This document shows, piece after piece, positions 18,036 to 27,305 of a stretch of 64,000 bases of DNA (the stretch's first letter is position 1; each line of letters opens with the position of its first letter). The stretch is from contig CAYMOJ010000006.1 of NCBI GenBank assembly GCA_964392175.1, positions 1 to 64,000 of the forward strand. The letters run 5' to 3'. A program made the position numbers and the translations under genes. This stretch comes from Firm-04 sp964392175 (lineage in GTDB: Bacteria; Bacillota; Clostridia; Oscillospirales; Ruminococcaceae). A model generated the notes under the pieces. It searched no databases and was not told where the DNA came from. It worked only from the letters and a program-made list of their open reading frames with translations.

Positions 18036-19391
18036 TCAAAACACGGCACTGATCTGTGCAAGTTTTGTGGTTTCTACGGTCATATCCGCAGCTGCCAGTG
18101 CTGCATCCAAGGCAGCAAGGGCACGATCGGCATATGCCTGATATTTTTTCTGTTTATCACGATACCGCAAAGTCAGCATGGGCAAAAGCCCCATATTTGC
18201 GCCCATCGGCTGTAAATTCTCCTGCAACGGGTCGGTAATATATGCAATCAGTGCGCCCAGCATGGTTTCGTTGGGCAGCACAAGCGGCGATTGTCCTCTC
18301 ACACTACGAATCAGATTCCACGCTGCCAGCAAACCACTGCCTGCGGATTCCATATAACCTTCCACGCCGGTCATTTGCCCTGCAAAGCGAATGCGCGTCT
18401 GTTCACGCAAAGCAAGCCCTGCGTTCAACAGCTTGGGACTATTCAAAAAGCTATTGCGGTGCATCACACCATAGCGAACAAACTCAGCATTATGCAACGC
18501 AGGAATCATCGAAAACACGCGCTTCTGCTCACCAAATTTGAGATTTGTCTGAAATCCTACGAGATTCCATAGCGTACCCTCACGATTCTCACTGCGCAGT
18601 TGCAGCACAGCATATGGTCGTTTTCCGCTACGCGGATCAGCAAGACCCACGGGCTTGAGCATTCCATAGCGAATGGAATCCTCACCGCGCTTTGCCAACA
18701 CCTCAACGGGCATACAGCCCTCGTAAACGCGCATCCGTTCTTGCTCAAAATCATGCAAGGGTGCTGTTTCAGCATGGATCAAGGCATCGTGAAACGCCAA
18801 ATATTCATCACGATCCATAGGGCAATTGAGATAATCGTCGCCACCCTTGCCGTAGCGCGATGCAAAGAACGCATAGTCCATATCCACGCTTTCGCGAGTC
18901 ACGATGGGGGCTGCAGCATCATAAAAATACAGTGATTCCCCTGTCAACGCGGCAATTGGTTCATGCAAAGCTTCAGAGGTCAACGGCCCTGTTGCAATGA
19001 TCACCTCACCTTTGGGAATACAATGCAACTCCTCACGCACGACTGTAATATTCGGGTGGGACTGTATGCGTCTCGTCACCAACGCTGAAAATGCATCTCT
19101 GTCTACAGCCAGCGCACCACCTGCTTCTACGGCGCATTGCTTGGCGCAAGGCACCAGTAACGAACCCAGGCGTGTCATTTCCTCTTTCAATAGCCCCGCT
19201 GCTGAGTCCACACGAGAGGCCTTCAGCGAATTCGAGCAGACCAACTCCGCAAAATCAGGGGAATGGTGGGCAGGAGAAAACCGATGGGGCTTCATCTCAT
19301 ACAGCGTGACGGCAAAACCATTGTTGGCAAGCACCCATGCGGCTTCGCAGCCTGCCATACCTGCGCCGACAACCGTTACTTTTCCACTCAT
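18036..19391 (-). CDS. trmFO: Methylenetetrahydrofolate-tRNA (uracil-5)-methyltransferase TrmFO
   Basis: FAD- and folate-dependent enzyme making ribothymidine 54 in tRNA. The 451 residues open with the FAD-binding VVGAGMAGCEAAW. The family motif FAELVCSNSLKA (conserved Cys near residue 51) and EGCMPVEVLAKRG (second conserved Cys) are present, with PMGANMGLLP near the end. The start ATGA overlaps the topA stop by four bases, implying translational coupling. TrmFO next to topA is a usual Firmicutes arrangement. Confidence 0.96.
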   Translation of the reverse strand: MSGKVTVVGAGMAGCEAAWVLANNGFAVTLYEMKPHRFSPAHHSPDFAELVCSNSLKASRVDSAAGLLKEEMTRLGSLLVPCAKQCAVEAGGALAVDRDAFSALVTRRIQSHPNITVVREELHCIPKGEVIIATGPLTSEALHEPIAALTGESLYFYDAAAPIVTRESVDMDYAFFASRYGKGGDDYLNCPMDRDEYLAFHDALIHAETAPLHDFEQERMRVYEGCMPVEVLAKRGEDSIRYGMLKPVGLADPRSGKRPYAVLQLRSENREGTLWNLVGFQTNLKFGEQKRVFSMIPALHNAEFVRYGVMHRNSFLNSPKLLNAGLALREQTRIRFAGQMTGVEGYMESAGSGLLAAWNLIRSVRGQSPLVLPNETMLGALIAYITDPLQENLQPMGANMGLLPMLTLRYRDKQKKYQAYADRALAALDAALAAADMTVETTKLAQISAVF

Positions 19392-21466
19392 AACGGACGC
19401 TCATAGCCACAATCGGGCTTTTCACAAAGGAATTTTCCTGCCTTGCCACCTTTGCGGAACAATGTGCTGCCACACTTCGGGCAACGTTCCTCAACGGGCA
19501 CATTCCATGTCATAAATTCACACTGCGGATAGCTGCTGCATCCGTAGAAATTCCTGCCGGTTTTGGTTTTCTTTTGTATGATACGGCTGCCGCACTTGGG
19601 GCAAAATCCCTGCGTTGGAGTTACAATTTTTTTCGTATTGCGACACTCCGGGAAGCCACTGCACGCCAAAAATTTACCAAATCTACCGATCTTTACAACC
19701 ATGGGCTTACCGCAAAGTTCGCACACCTCGGAGGTTTCCTCATCCGGCACACGCATACGCTTGCCTTCCATAGCGATCTCGGCCTTCGAAAGTGTGGCTG
19801 AAAAATCCTGATAGAACACGCGCAATGAATCCACCCAGTCCTTATCGCCGCGCTCTACATCGTCCAGATCCTGCTCCATAGCGGCGGTAAACTTAGAATC
19901 CACGATACGCTTAAAATGCTCCTTCATCAACTGTGTTGTCACCTCACCCAATGATGTGGGACGCAACTGTTTGCCCTCGCGCTCCACATACATTCTGGAA
20001 AGTATGGTAGAGATGGTAGGTGCATAGGTACTAGGTCGCCCGATGCCGTTCTCCTCAAGTGCCTTGATCAACGTGGCTTCTGTATAGCGGGAGGGTGGCT
20101 GCGTAAAGTGCTGATTTCCATCCAATGCCTTAATTTTCAGGGTATCGCCCTTTTCCAACGGTGGCAATTCCTTGTTCTCTTCCTCAGAAGCGGTATCCTT
20201 CGCTTCTTCATATAACTTTGTAAAGCCGTCAAACTTGACACGGAAGCCGGACGCACGGAACAAGCAATCATCCGCCATAATATCTACTGAAACAGTATCA
20301 TGCTGTGCATTTGCCATCTGGCTTGCGATAAAGCGTTCCCAAATCAACTTATACAGCTTGTACTGGTCAGAAGTCAGACTTTCCTTGACCTGATTGGGCG
20401 TCAGTGACGGCATAGAGGGACGAATGGCTTCGTGGGCATCTTGCGCATTGCGCTTGGATTTGAATATTCTGGGTGTGGGGGGCAGATACTGCTTCCCGTA
20501 GGTATTGAGAATATACTCAGCAGCCGCTGCCTTGGCCTCATCGGAAACACGCAGACTATCGGTACGCATATAGGTGATTAGACCGACCGCGCCCAGCTGT
20601 GGCAATTCCACGCCCTCATAAAGCTCCTGTGCGGCTTTCATGGTACGGCGTGCATTGAAACCCATGCGACGGGAAGCCTCCTGCTGCAAAGTGGAGGTAA
20701 TAAAGGGTGGTGCAGGCTGACGAGATGTCACACGCTTTTTGACCGCTTGCACAACAAAGGAGGCAGCCTCCAGCTTATGCAAAACCGCATCAGACTCCGC
20801 TTGCGTGGCAAGTTCCGCCTTTTTGCCACCGATTTCCAGCAAACGGGCAGAAAAAATCTTACGGGAAGACGGTGCTGCAAGCTTTGCATCAATCGTCCAA
20901 TATTCCTTGGCGGTAAATGCGCGGATCTCCTCCTCACGATCTACCACCAAACGCACTGCCACCGACTGCACTCTACCGGCAGACAGTCCACGACGGATTT
21001 TTTTCCACAAAAATGGAGAGAGTTGATACCCCACAATGCGGTCGAGAATACGGCGCGCCTGCTGTGCATTCACCAGATCCTGATCAATTTTATGGGGATT
21101 TGCCATGCCATTTTGCACACCGGTTTTTGTGATTTCGTTGAACTCTACGCGATTGTTTTCATTCAGATCCATGTTAAGGATCTGCGCCAAATGCCAAGAA
21201 ATGGCTTCTCCTTCGCGATCAGGGTCCGTTGCAAGCCATACGCGTTCACTCTTTTGGGCACGCTTCTTCAGGTCACGGATGGTATCCTCCTTGCCTTTCA
21301 TCTCCTGATAGAGTGGTGCAAAATCGTTTTCGATATCAACACCCAGCTTCGATTTCGGTAGGTCGCGGATATGGCCCATAGAAGCCACGACTTCAAAACC
21401 GCTGCCCAGATATTTCTGTATGGTTTTCGCCTTTGCGGGTGACTCTACAATTACAAGCTGTGACAT
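19388..21466 (-). CDS. topA: DNA topoisomerase I
   Basis: Type IA topoisomerase relaxing negative supercoils. The 692-residue protein has an N-terminal TOPRIM domain (VIVESPAKAKTIQKYLG, ATDPDREGEAISWHLA), the catalytic region GLITYMRTDSLRVS with the active tyrosine, and three C-terminal four-cysteine zinc modules (CELCGKPM...C, CPKCGSRI...C, CPKCGSTL...C) ending GYERPL. MSQLVIVESP at 21466 is the family start. An in-frame extension to 21529 has no family similarity. It lies between dprA and trmFO. Confidence 0.97.
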   Translation of the reverse strand: MSQLVIVESPAKAKTIQKYLGSGFEVVASMGHIRDLPKSKLGVDIENDFAPLYQEMKGKEDTIRDLKKRAQKSERVWLATDPDREGEAISWHLAQILNMDLNENNRVEFNEITKTGVQNGMANPHKIDQDLVNAQQARRILDRIVGYQLSPFLWKKIRRGLSAGRVQSVAVRLVVDREEEIRAFTAKEYWTIDAKLAAPSSRKIFSARLLEIGGKKAELATQAESDAVLHKLEAASFVVQAVKKRVTSRQPAPPFITSTLQQEASRRMGFNARRTMKAAQELYEGVELPQLGAVGLITYMRTDSLRVSDEAKAAAAEYILNTYGKQYLPPTPRIFKSKRNAQDAHEAIRPSMPSLTPNQVKESLTSDQYKLYKLIWERFIASQMANAQHDTVSVDIMADDCLFRASGFRVKFDGFTKLYEEAKDTASEEENKELPPLEKGDTLKIKALDGNQHFTQPPSRYTEATLIKALEENGIGRPSTYAPTISTILSRMYVEREGKQLRPTSLGEVTTQLMKEHFKRIVDSKFTAAMEQDLDDVERGDKDWVDSLRVFYQDFSATLSKAEIAMEGKRMRVPDEETSEVCELCGKPMVVKIGRFGKFLACSGFPECRNTKKIVTPTQGFCPKCGSRIIQKKTKTGRNFYGCSSYPQCEFMTWNVPVEERCPKCGSTLFRKGGKAGKFLCEKPDCGYERPL

Positions 21467-21532
21467 ATACTTTGTTCGTTCCTTTCTCAACCACAAATAA
21501 ATCCTAGCAATTTGGCAGATGGATACCACGCA

Positions 21533-22807
21533 TCACAGGGCACGATATTGCTTGCCAAAAAGTGATTCCACATAACCGTCCAACTCCAGCGACATGAGAT
21601 CCTCAAGCACATCGCCAAGATTCAAATCCAGCGCATCAGCAATATCATTCACATGGGCATCGCCATGGGTGTGCAGCCATTGATAAATACTACGCTCACG
21701 CTCTGATTCAGGCAGCGGACGGCAGTTTGCCGCTTCAATCGTTGATGGCGTAGGAGCTTCGGGTACAGGGGGCTCCTCGCTGAGCGTTTCCCGCGACTTT
21801 GCGGAAAATGGCTTTGTTTTTTGCATGACTGATCCTTCGCTGCCGTATATCATCGACTGCGCCGCTGGTACTTCCAGATCCGTCAACCGAATTTTGTGCG
21901 GCATGGAAAGGTAATATGCATACAGCACATCGTGATGATCAAACAGCGGCATTGCGCCCTCGCGCAGCATCGGAATGACACCTGCATAGCGTGGATCAAA
22001 CACATCATGGGGTGGCACACAGAACACCGTTTTGCCTTGTTCCAAAGCGCAATTGGCAGTAACCAACGAACCACTTCTTGCAGACGCTTCCACGACCACG
22101 GTACCATAACTCAAGCCACTTAAAATGCGGTTACGCTTTGGAAAATTGGGTGGTATCGGCTGCGTGCCGGGCAAAAACTCCGAGAGCATCAAGCCTTTTT
22201 CATCGGAGAGCATACGATTACGCAGCTCAGTATTATCTTTGGGATAATTCACATTAATGCCGCAACCCAACACGGCAATGGTCGGCATATGATATTGCAA
22301 AGCAGTACTATGTGCGGTGGCATCAATGCCCGTTGCAAAACCACTAACGATCGTAAATCCGCAGGGAGCGAGCCGTTCAACCAGTGTTTGCACGACCTTT
22401 TCACTGTAAGGTGACGGTCGCCGTGCACCCACAATCGTCAGTGTCAGTGTTTCCATCAGTTTCAGATTTCCCTGTGCAGTCAGCAGCACGGGCGGCAAGG
22501 GAATATCCCGCAGCAAAGACGGATAACGTGCATCATCCATCGCAATCAACTCAATGTGATTCTTGCTGCAAAAGTACACAATGCTTTCTGCCATATTCAG
22601 CGAATGCTTCTTCGCCTGCTCCCGATCCTGCGCAGTCAATTCACGGATCTGTGCATTTTGAATTGCATCGTAAAGCAAGGCTGGGTCACGGTATCTGCGA
22701 AGCAGGCGCAGTAAGGTCTGACTGGCAGCACCAAACACCAGCATCAGCCAGACCCAGTAACGCAATTTTTCATTCTGTAATGGGTGCGAAGCGGTGGATT
22801 CAGGCAT
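21533..22807 (-). CDS. dprA: DNA processing protein DprA
   Basis: Binds incoming single-stranded DNA and loads RecA during natural transformation; the family is also kept in non-competent bacteria. The 424-residue protein has the Rossmann-like core with VGARRPSPYSEKVV, VSGFATGIDATAH, VLGCGINVNYPKDN and YGTVVVEASARSGSL. After a variable linker a C-terminal winged helix follows (VNDIADALDLNLGDVLEDL, ending GKQYRAL). The N-terminal helical part is present from RYWVWLML. The ATG at 22807 is preceded by AAGGTG. It is followed by topA, the usual neighbour. Confidence 0.95.
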   Translation of the reverse strand: MPESTASHPLQNEKLRYWVWLMLVFGAASQTLLRLLRRYRDPALLYDAIQNAQIRELTAQDREQAKKHSLNMAESIVYFCSKNHIELIAMDDARYPSLLRDIPLPPVLLTAQGNLKLMETLTLTIVGARRPSPYSEKVVQTLVERLAPCGFTIVSGFATGIDATAHSTALQYHMPTIAVLGCGINVNYPKDNTELRNRMLSDEKGLMLSEFLPGTQPIPPNFPKRNRILSGLSYGTVVVEASARSGSLVTANCALEQGKTVFCVPPHDVFDPRYAGVIPMLREGAMPLFDHHDVLYAYYLSMPHKIRLTDLEVPAAQSMIYGSEGSVMQKTKPFSAKSRETLSEEPPVPEAPTPSTIEAANCRPLPESERERSIYQWLHTHGDAHVNDIADALDLNLGDVLEDLMSLELDGYVESLFGKQYRAL

Positions 22808-22823
22808 AGGCACACCTTCTTTC

Positions 22824-23627
22824 TCACAGATAACGGGACATCTCCCACAGAAACAGACCGGCTGCCATAGCAGCATTCAACGAATTGGATGCAGGTGACA
22901 TCGGGATCGTCAATTTCACATCGCAGGCATCGGAAAAATCACGGGGCAGACCGTTGCCCTCATTCCCGATACAGACCACCGCGCCCTCGGTGCAATCAAA
23001 GTTTTTCAATGATTGCGCATCGCGGTCGACCACAGCTGCACAAAGGGAGAGCTGCTGTGCGTGACATTCTGCAACAAAGTGATCTAAGTCGTCGACCTTT
23101 ACATAAGGGATCCGAAACAGCGCACCCATACTGCTGCGTATCGCTTTTGGATTATACACGTCACAGCAGTGATAAAGGTACAATCCATCCGTTCCAAGTG
23201 CTTCAGCAGTACGCATGATCGCGCCTAGATTGGAGGGATCCTGCACATGATGAAGGAGCATACACCGATGCCCTGTCCGAGGCACAAGCGTCTGTGCCTG
23301 AGACATGATACCAATCGCAAACACACCCTGAGCGGTTTCCGTATCAGAGATCTCTTTCGCGACTGCATCTGCGATCAGCAGACAATTACAGCTTTTCAGA
23401 AAGGGTGCAAGGGCATCTCCATATTGTGCGACAGCACGTTCGGTGAGCATCAGTGCCGAAAGCTTCACACCGCTTTCCAATGCATCCAGCACCAAACGAA
23501 AGCCTTCCATGGCGAACTGCCCGGACTTCTCACGGCGTGTACGACTGCTGTTGAGCAGCATGAATCGTTGCACGGTGCGATGCTTTTCGCCGAGTTGCAC
23601 GACCGTCATATTCGCAAAATCTGCCAC
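22824..23627 (-). CDS. TrmH-family SPOUT RNA 2'-O-methyltransferase
   Basis: 267-residue methyltransferase using S-adenosylmethionine. The N-terminal substrate-binding part (FAMEGFRLVLDALESGVKL) is followed by the SPOUT knot with motif 1 NLGAIMRTAEALGTDGLYLY, motif 2 VVCIGNEGNGLP and motif 3 IPMSPASNSLNAAMAAGLF. The start is called as the GTG at 23627, 6 bp after GGGGGAG; longer frames lack a site. The family includes 23S rRNA and tRNA modifying enzymes, and the target cannot be told from sequence. It lies downstream of rplT beyond two hairpins. Confidence 0.9.
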   Translation of the reverse strand: MADFANMTVVQLGEKHRTVQRFMLLNSSRTRREKSGQFAMEGFRLVLDALESGVKLSALMLTERAVAQYGDALAPFLKSCNCLLIADAVAKEISDTETAQGVFAIGIMSQAQTLVPRTGHRCMLLHHVQDPSNLGAIMRTAEALGTDGLYLYHCCDVYNPKAIRSSMGALFRIPYVKVDDLDHFVAECHAQQLSLCAAVVDRDAQSLKNFDCTEGAVVCIGNEGNGLPRDFSDACDVKLTIPMSPASNSLNAAMAAGLFLWEMSRYL

Positions 23628-23677
23628 GCGCTTCTCCCCCTTTCGCGATGATGTCAAACATTCTTGAGAAAACACAA

Positions 23678-23706
23678 ACACGCTCCGATTTTTGCACAGA
23701 GCGTGT
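23678..23706 (-). terminator. Possible terminator hairpin in the trmH-family leader
   Basis: ACACGCTC (23678-23685) pairs with GAGCGTGT (23699-23706). On the minus strand it is followed by TTGTGTTTTC, a weak T tract. It is the second of two hairpins between rplT and the methyltransferase. Confidence 0.5.
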
Positions 23707-23717
23707 ATAGCAGACAA

Positions 23718-23743
23718 CGCAGCGGCAAAGTATCACCGCTGCG
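23718..23743 (-). terminator. GC-rich hairpin directly after rplT
   Basis: CGCAGCGG (23718-23725) pairs with CCGCTGCG (23736-23743), 13 bp after the rplT stop. It has no clear T tract, so it may be a processing or partial termination site rather than a full terminator. Confidence 0.5.
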
Positions 23744-23755
23744 CTGCAAGATTCA

Positions 23756-24109
23756 TTACAGTGCTGCCTTAGCCTGTGCGACGATCGCAGTAAAGCCTGC
23801 GGGATCGTGAATTGCGATCTCGGAAAGCATCTTGCGATTGAGGGTAATGCCAGCCTTGTTGCAGCCATTCATAAATGTGGAATAGTTCATGCCGTTGAGC
23901 TTGCAAGCAGCAGAGATACGAGTAATCCACAGTCTGCGGAAGAAACGCTTATTCTGCTTTCTGCCGATGTAGGCATAGTTGCCGGACTTCATGACGGCCT
24001 GTTTTGCCATCTTAAAGTGCTTGGACTTGCTGCCCCAGTAGCCCTTTGCGAGCTTCAGAACCTTATTTCTTCTCTTGCGCGTCATCATTGCGCCTTTAAT
24101 ACGAGCCAT
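23756..24109 (-). CDS. rplT: 50S ribosomal protein L20
   Basis: 117-residue basic protein starting MARIKGAMMTRKRRNKVLKL, with KGYWGSKSKHFKMAKQAVMK and RISAACKLNGMNYSTFMNG. It is an early 23S rRNA-binding assembly protein and, in characterised Firmicutes, the autogenous repressor of the infC-rpmI-rplT operon. AGGAG lies before the ATG at 24109. It is third in the operon. Confidence 0.97.
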   Translation of the reverse strand: MARIKGAMMTRKRRNKVLKLAKGYWGSKSKHFKMAKQAVMKSGNYAYIGRKQNKRFFRRLWITRISAACKLNGMNYSTFMNGCNKAGITLNRKMLSEIAIHDPAGFTAIVAQAKAAL

Positions 24110-24198
24110 GTTCTTTCTCCTCCGTAATTCAATCAGTATCCGCCGCACCATTCAACAGGATCTGCGGCAAAAATCGCTTGGAATGGGTGTGCGGCTTC

Positions 24199-24417
24199 TT
24201 ACTTGTAAGGAACCAGCTCACGAACGGTTGCTGCGTTTGCAGAAGCTGCAACGCCAGCGTTACGAGCAATGCGCTTTACCTTGGTATCCTTAGAAACCAG
24301 ACGATGACGCTTGTAAGCGTGCTGGAACTTCACCTTTCCGGTACCGGTTACCTGAAAACGCTTCTTTGCGCCGGAATGGGTCTTTACTTTCACTTTCTTA
24401 ACCTTTGCGGCTGCCAT
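24199..24417 (-). CDS. rpmI: 50S ribosomal protein L35
   Basis: 72-residue basic protein with the L35 core KTHSGAKKRFQVTGTGKVKF and HRLVSKDTKVKRIAR. It is slightly longer at the N-terminus than common homologues (MAAAKVKKVKV before KTHSG). GGAGGAAG precedes the ATG. It lies between infC and rplT. Confidence 0.96.
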   Translation of the reverse strand: MAAAKVKKVKVKTHSGAKKRFQVTGTGKVKFQHAYKRHRLVSKDTKVKRIARNAGVAASANAATVRELVPYK

Positions 24418-24502
24418 GGGATTCTTCCTCCTTGATTTTCGTTGTATATGGTAACGCCTGCATTCACCGTTTTCACGGCATAGGGGCGTTGCATATCGGG
24501 TA

Positions 24503-25072
24503 TTATTCGGCAGATCCTGCCTTGGGGGCGCGCTGTTTTTTTTCCGACTTTTCAGCCTTCTGGGACTTCGGCGACATAAACATCACGATGGCTCTGCCCT
24601 CCATCTTCGGGGGCTTATCGACCACAGCAAGATCGCCGCAGGCATCACGGTAACGTTCCAGCAGCTCCTCACCCAAATGGGGATGCGCAATCGCACGTTT
24701 ACGGAAGCGGACAGAGACCTTCAGCTTATCGCCGCCCTGCAAAAACTTTTTGCCCTGAGAAACCTTCGTTTCAAAATCGTGGGTATCAATTGCGGAGAAC
24801 ATACGGATCTCCTTGATCTCAACCACCTTCTGATTCTTTCGCGCTTCTTTTTCACGCTTCTGCTGCTCAAAGCAGTACTTTCCGTAATCGAGGATACGGC
24901 ACACGGGGGGTGTAGCCTGTGGAGCAATTTTGACGAGATCCAGACTTTGGTCAAACGCCAACTTCTGGGCATCTCTTGCGGACATAACGCCACGCTTTTC
25001 ACCGTTGGCATCGATCACAAGGACTTCCTTGTCACGAATTTCCTCATTGATTTGCAGTTCCTGCTTGCTAAT
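24503..25072 (-). CDS. infC: Translation initiation factor IF-3, ATT start
   Basis: Binds the 30S subunit and checks the initiator codon. The 189-residue reading starts ISKQELQINEEIRD and contains PPVCRILDYGKYCFEQQKRE in the N-domain, then KEIRMFSAIDTHDF and the C-domain GRAIVMFMSPKSQ. The family's N-terminus falls at an ATT codon at 25072, exactly 8 bp after GGAGG; no ATG or GTG fits. ATT starts are established for infC in E. coli and Bacillus, where poor initiation allows autoregulation. The first residue would be fMet. The tail is lysine-rich and acidic (EKSEKKQRAPKAGSAE). Confidence 0.95.
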   Translation of the reverse strand: MSKQELQINEEIRDKEVLVIDANGEKRGVMSARDAQKLAFDQSLDLVKIAPQATPPVCRILDYGKYCFEQQKREKEARKNQKVVEIKEIRMFSAIDTHDFETKVSQGKKFLQGGDKLKVSVRFRKRAIAHPHLGEELLERYRDACGDLAVVDKPPKMEGRAIVMFMSPKSQKAEKSEKKQRAPKAGSAE

Positions 25073-25123
25073 AGCGAGCACCTCCAGTCGATGGTTCCAT
25101 GTTTGTGTCGTTCTACGCTGCTC

Positions 25124-25160
25124 AAAAAAAAGAGAGCAAAGACCAAGCGTCCATGCTCTC
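25124..25160 (-). promoter_or_regulatory. Leader terminator (attenuator) of the infC-rpmI-rplT operon, likely L20 leader
   Basis: On the minus strand GAGAGCA (25160-25154) pairs with TGCTCTC (25138-25132), followed by eight T, a textbook terminator. It sits inside the leader: after the promoter at 25282-25310 and 40 bp before the infC ribosome site. In Bacillus-type operons, L20 binds the leader and promotes early termination here. Assigning L20 as effector is inference from that precedent. Confidence 0.8.
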
Positions 25161-25281
25161 ATGCTTCTTTCAACATTATGCAGCAACGTAATCGGCTGCA
25201 CAGCTTGTTTCAGAAAACAGATTACCGTTTCGCGCTTTCGCTTACGGTGTGAACACGATGTTCCGCTTGCAATCTTTTCGT

Positions 25282-25310
25282 ATTATACCGAATTTCCCGT
25301 GATTTGTCAA
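25282..25310 (-). promoter_or_regulatory. Consensus promoter of the infC operon
   Basis: The minus strand has TTGACA (25305-25310), 17 bp, then TATAAT (25282-25287): both boxes perfect. The transcript leader is about 200 nt before infC. Confidence 0.9.
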
Positions 25311-25353
25311 GCGCTCACCGAAATTTTGGCGTTTTGCACAAAACGTGAAAGTG

Positions 25354-27099
25354 CTATTTTTCCAAACTTGCTAATATTTTCAAAATCGCAACAGCATCAT
25401 TGCTATCAACGCCCTGTACATCATCGCAATCCGCATTCAACATACCCTGTGCACTGATTTCGGCTGTATGATCCTCCGACAACATACGATTCAGCAAAAT
25501 CACATCGCCTACCTTAACATAGCCGTCGCAGTTCACATCACCACGCAATGTAGCAACAGGCGCAGTAGTAGCTGTGGTAATGCTCGGCTGTGATTTTGCA
25601 AGCACTGTATAGCCAATCACGCCGGTTCCCTGCGTATTGTCGCCAAGCTCAATTTGCTCTCCTGCCGCCGCCGATTTTGCAACCACCGCCATGGTCACAT
25701 CATTACTAATGGAGAGGGTCACGCCTGTATCCTCCCAATCGCTGAGCCATGCAGGTACACTGCCCAAGCGAGTATCATATGCAATATAGAGGGTGATGTC
25801 TTCTCCGGCAGTCAAAGTGCCGAGCGTACCTGTTACATTTTTGGAATCGCAGGCGGTCTGAACATACTCTGCACCAAGGAGCATTTCAGGAACGGCGGTG
25901 TAAGTAAAATCGCGGTCGCCGAATACAACACTGCCCACAGCAAGATCCTGTGCGATATTCCAATCAGAGCCATTATCACCGTCCGTTACATGAATTTGCG
26001 AAATCAACAAGCCATTGATATCCACATCGGTAGAAACTTCCGGCAACAATCCCGCTGCGATAAGATTCTTCGCCCAGGTGCCATACCATGCATAACCGGC
26101 ACGCCGTTCCTGACTAAGTTCTGACAGCTGCGAATGAACGGAACTGTCACGGTCTACGAACATCGGCTGGTTGGTATCCAGATCATAAAATCTTGCCCAG
26201 ATCGGCCCTGCGCCTTCAACCGCAACTACAATGCGATCATCACCGGTGTTCTGCACCTCAATGCCGTAGATTGCAGAATCGGTAAACCATGTCACGGCAG
26301 CGTTGATTGCCCGAATGATACGGTTATCGTTGCCTGCTACTTTTTTCAAAAAATCAACGATGCCGACACTCTCGCTGGCACTAATAGATGGCAGTTCATA
26401 GGCACGAGCCGCAGCCGGTGCAAGGGTAAACTCATCATGCTGCTGACACCATGCGGTTTTGACACCGTTTTGTTCAATCTGCATATCCAGAATGCACTCC
26501 ACAGCTTTATCAATTGCGATTGCAGCTTTTGCGGAGCGCACATCATCTATAAAGGAAAAATCACCGGATTTGTTCTCCATCTCCCACATGATCTCCATGA
26601 CATGTACCATTGCACCATCATTAAAGGTGATGTGCGCATGATAGGTACCTGCATCATCGAACACCTGTGGCCAGCCGCCATTCTCGTATTGTCCATTCAG
26701 CAGCAGATCAATTCCCTTTATACAAGCGTCATAATACTTGCTCTCATTGGTTGCGATATAGGTTCTGGCGAGAATACGGATCTGCGAAGTGGTTGCATCG
26801 TTATCTATGGTAGATTTTGCCCACGAGCCACTCTGTGTGGTATCATCCATTGCTTTGCGCCATCCGCCATCGGCAAGCTGATATTGCACAATTGTATCGC
26901 AGAGAGAAACCGCTTCACTGCTGCCAAACCAGTCAGCAGATTGTTTCAGGTAGCCCGACCAATCATAGTCAGCGGCATATACTACCATGGAATGCTCAGT
27001 AGAAAGCATTGAAATGTCTCCCATCCGGCACACAGATGCTGTCAGCATCGTGGCACTGATGAATACAGCCGTGACTGCACGCTTTGTGTGATGTTTCAT
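25354..27099 (-). CDS. Secreted pectate lyase family 10 (PL10) with accessory module and type I dockerin
   Basis: 581-residue extracellular enzyme. An N-terminal signal peptide (KHHTKRAVTAVFISATMLTA) precedes an alpha-barrel pectate lyase of family PL10 at about residues 45-345: QLADGGWRKAM, LLLNGQYENGGWPQV, ITFNDGAMVHVMEIMWEM, TAWCQQHDEFTLAPAAARAY, AGYAWYGTWAKNLI. A module of about 150 residues follows (DINGLLISQIHV to VIGYTVLAKS), then a Ser/Thr linker and a type I dockerin with two calcium loops (GDVNCDGYVKVGD and NADCDDVQGVDSND). It should cleave de-esterified pectin by beta-elimination while docked on a cohesin scaffold. The start at 27099 has AAGGA 8 bp before. Its module is almost identical to that of the pectinesterase at 33462. 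Confidence 0.92.
   Translation of the reverse strand: MKHHTKRAVTAVFISATMLTASVCRMGDISMLSTEHSMVVYAADYDWSGYLKQSADWFGSSEAVSLCDTIVQYQLADGGWRKAMDDTTQSGSWAKSTIDNDATTSQIRILARTYIATNESKYYDACIKGIDLLLNGQYENGGWPQVFDDAGTYHAHITFNDGAMVHVMEIMWEMENKSGDFSFIDDVRSAKAAIAIDKAVECILDMQIEQNGVKTAWCQQHDEFTLAPAAARAYELPSISASESVGIVDFLKKVAGNDNRIIRAINAAVTWFTDSAIYGIEVQNTGDDRIVVAVEGAGPIWARFYDLDTNQPMFVDRDSSVHSQLSELSQERRAGYAWYGTWAKNLIAAGLLPEVSTDVDINGLLISQIHVTDGDNGSDWNIAQDLAVGSVVFGDRDFTYTAVPEMLLGAEYVQTACDSKNVTGTLGTLTAGEDITLYIAYDTRLGSVPAWLSDWEDTGVTLSISNDVTMAVVAKSAAAGEQIELGDNTQGTGVIGYTVLAKSQPSITTATTAPVATLRGDVNCDGYVKVGDVILLNRMLSEDHTAEISAQGMLNADCDDVQGVDSNDAVAILKILASLEK
25843..25953 (-). repeat. Inverted repeat copy 1 (shared accessory module)
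   Basis: These 111 bp match 34716-34826 in inverted orientation, with 6 differences counted by eye. They encode the AQDLAVGS...YVQTACDS part of the shared module in the pectate lyase. Homology at protein level continues on both sides, but DNA identity falls off. Confidence 0.9.
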
Positions 27100-27142
27100 A
27101 AATCCCATCCTTTCAAATCTCTGTCCAGCAATTGCCATTATT

Positions 27143-27171
27143 AGTATATCAGAGGGATACAGCCCTGTCAA
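27143..27171 (-). promoter_or_regulatory. Promoter of the PL10 pectate lyase
   Basis: The minus strand shows TTGACA (27166-27171), 17 bp, TATACT (27143-27148), about 45 bp before the start. The rest of the divergent gap to 27521 holds only the module 1 regulatory region. Confidence 0.8.
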
Positions 27172-27305
27172 TGCAATTTTGCTCTTTTTTGATGTGCGAT
27201 TGTATCCAAATATCGTTCAAAAGCAAAAGTCACTGTTGTAAATTGTGATATGCACATTGATGTATCTATACAATTCGCACACCTTTTCATTTGCCAAAGC
27301 CATAT

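Noticed and set aside
25311..25353. CGTTTTG/CAAAACG palindrome as terminator of the pectate lyase gene
   Set aside because: The loop is only two bases, the stem is AT-rich and no T tract follows on the minus strand; too weak to call.
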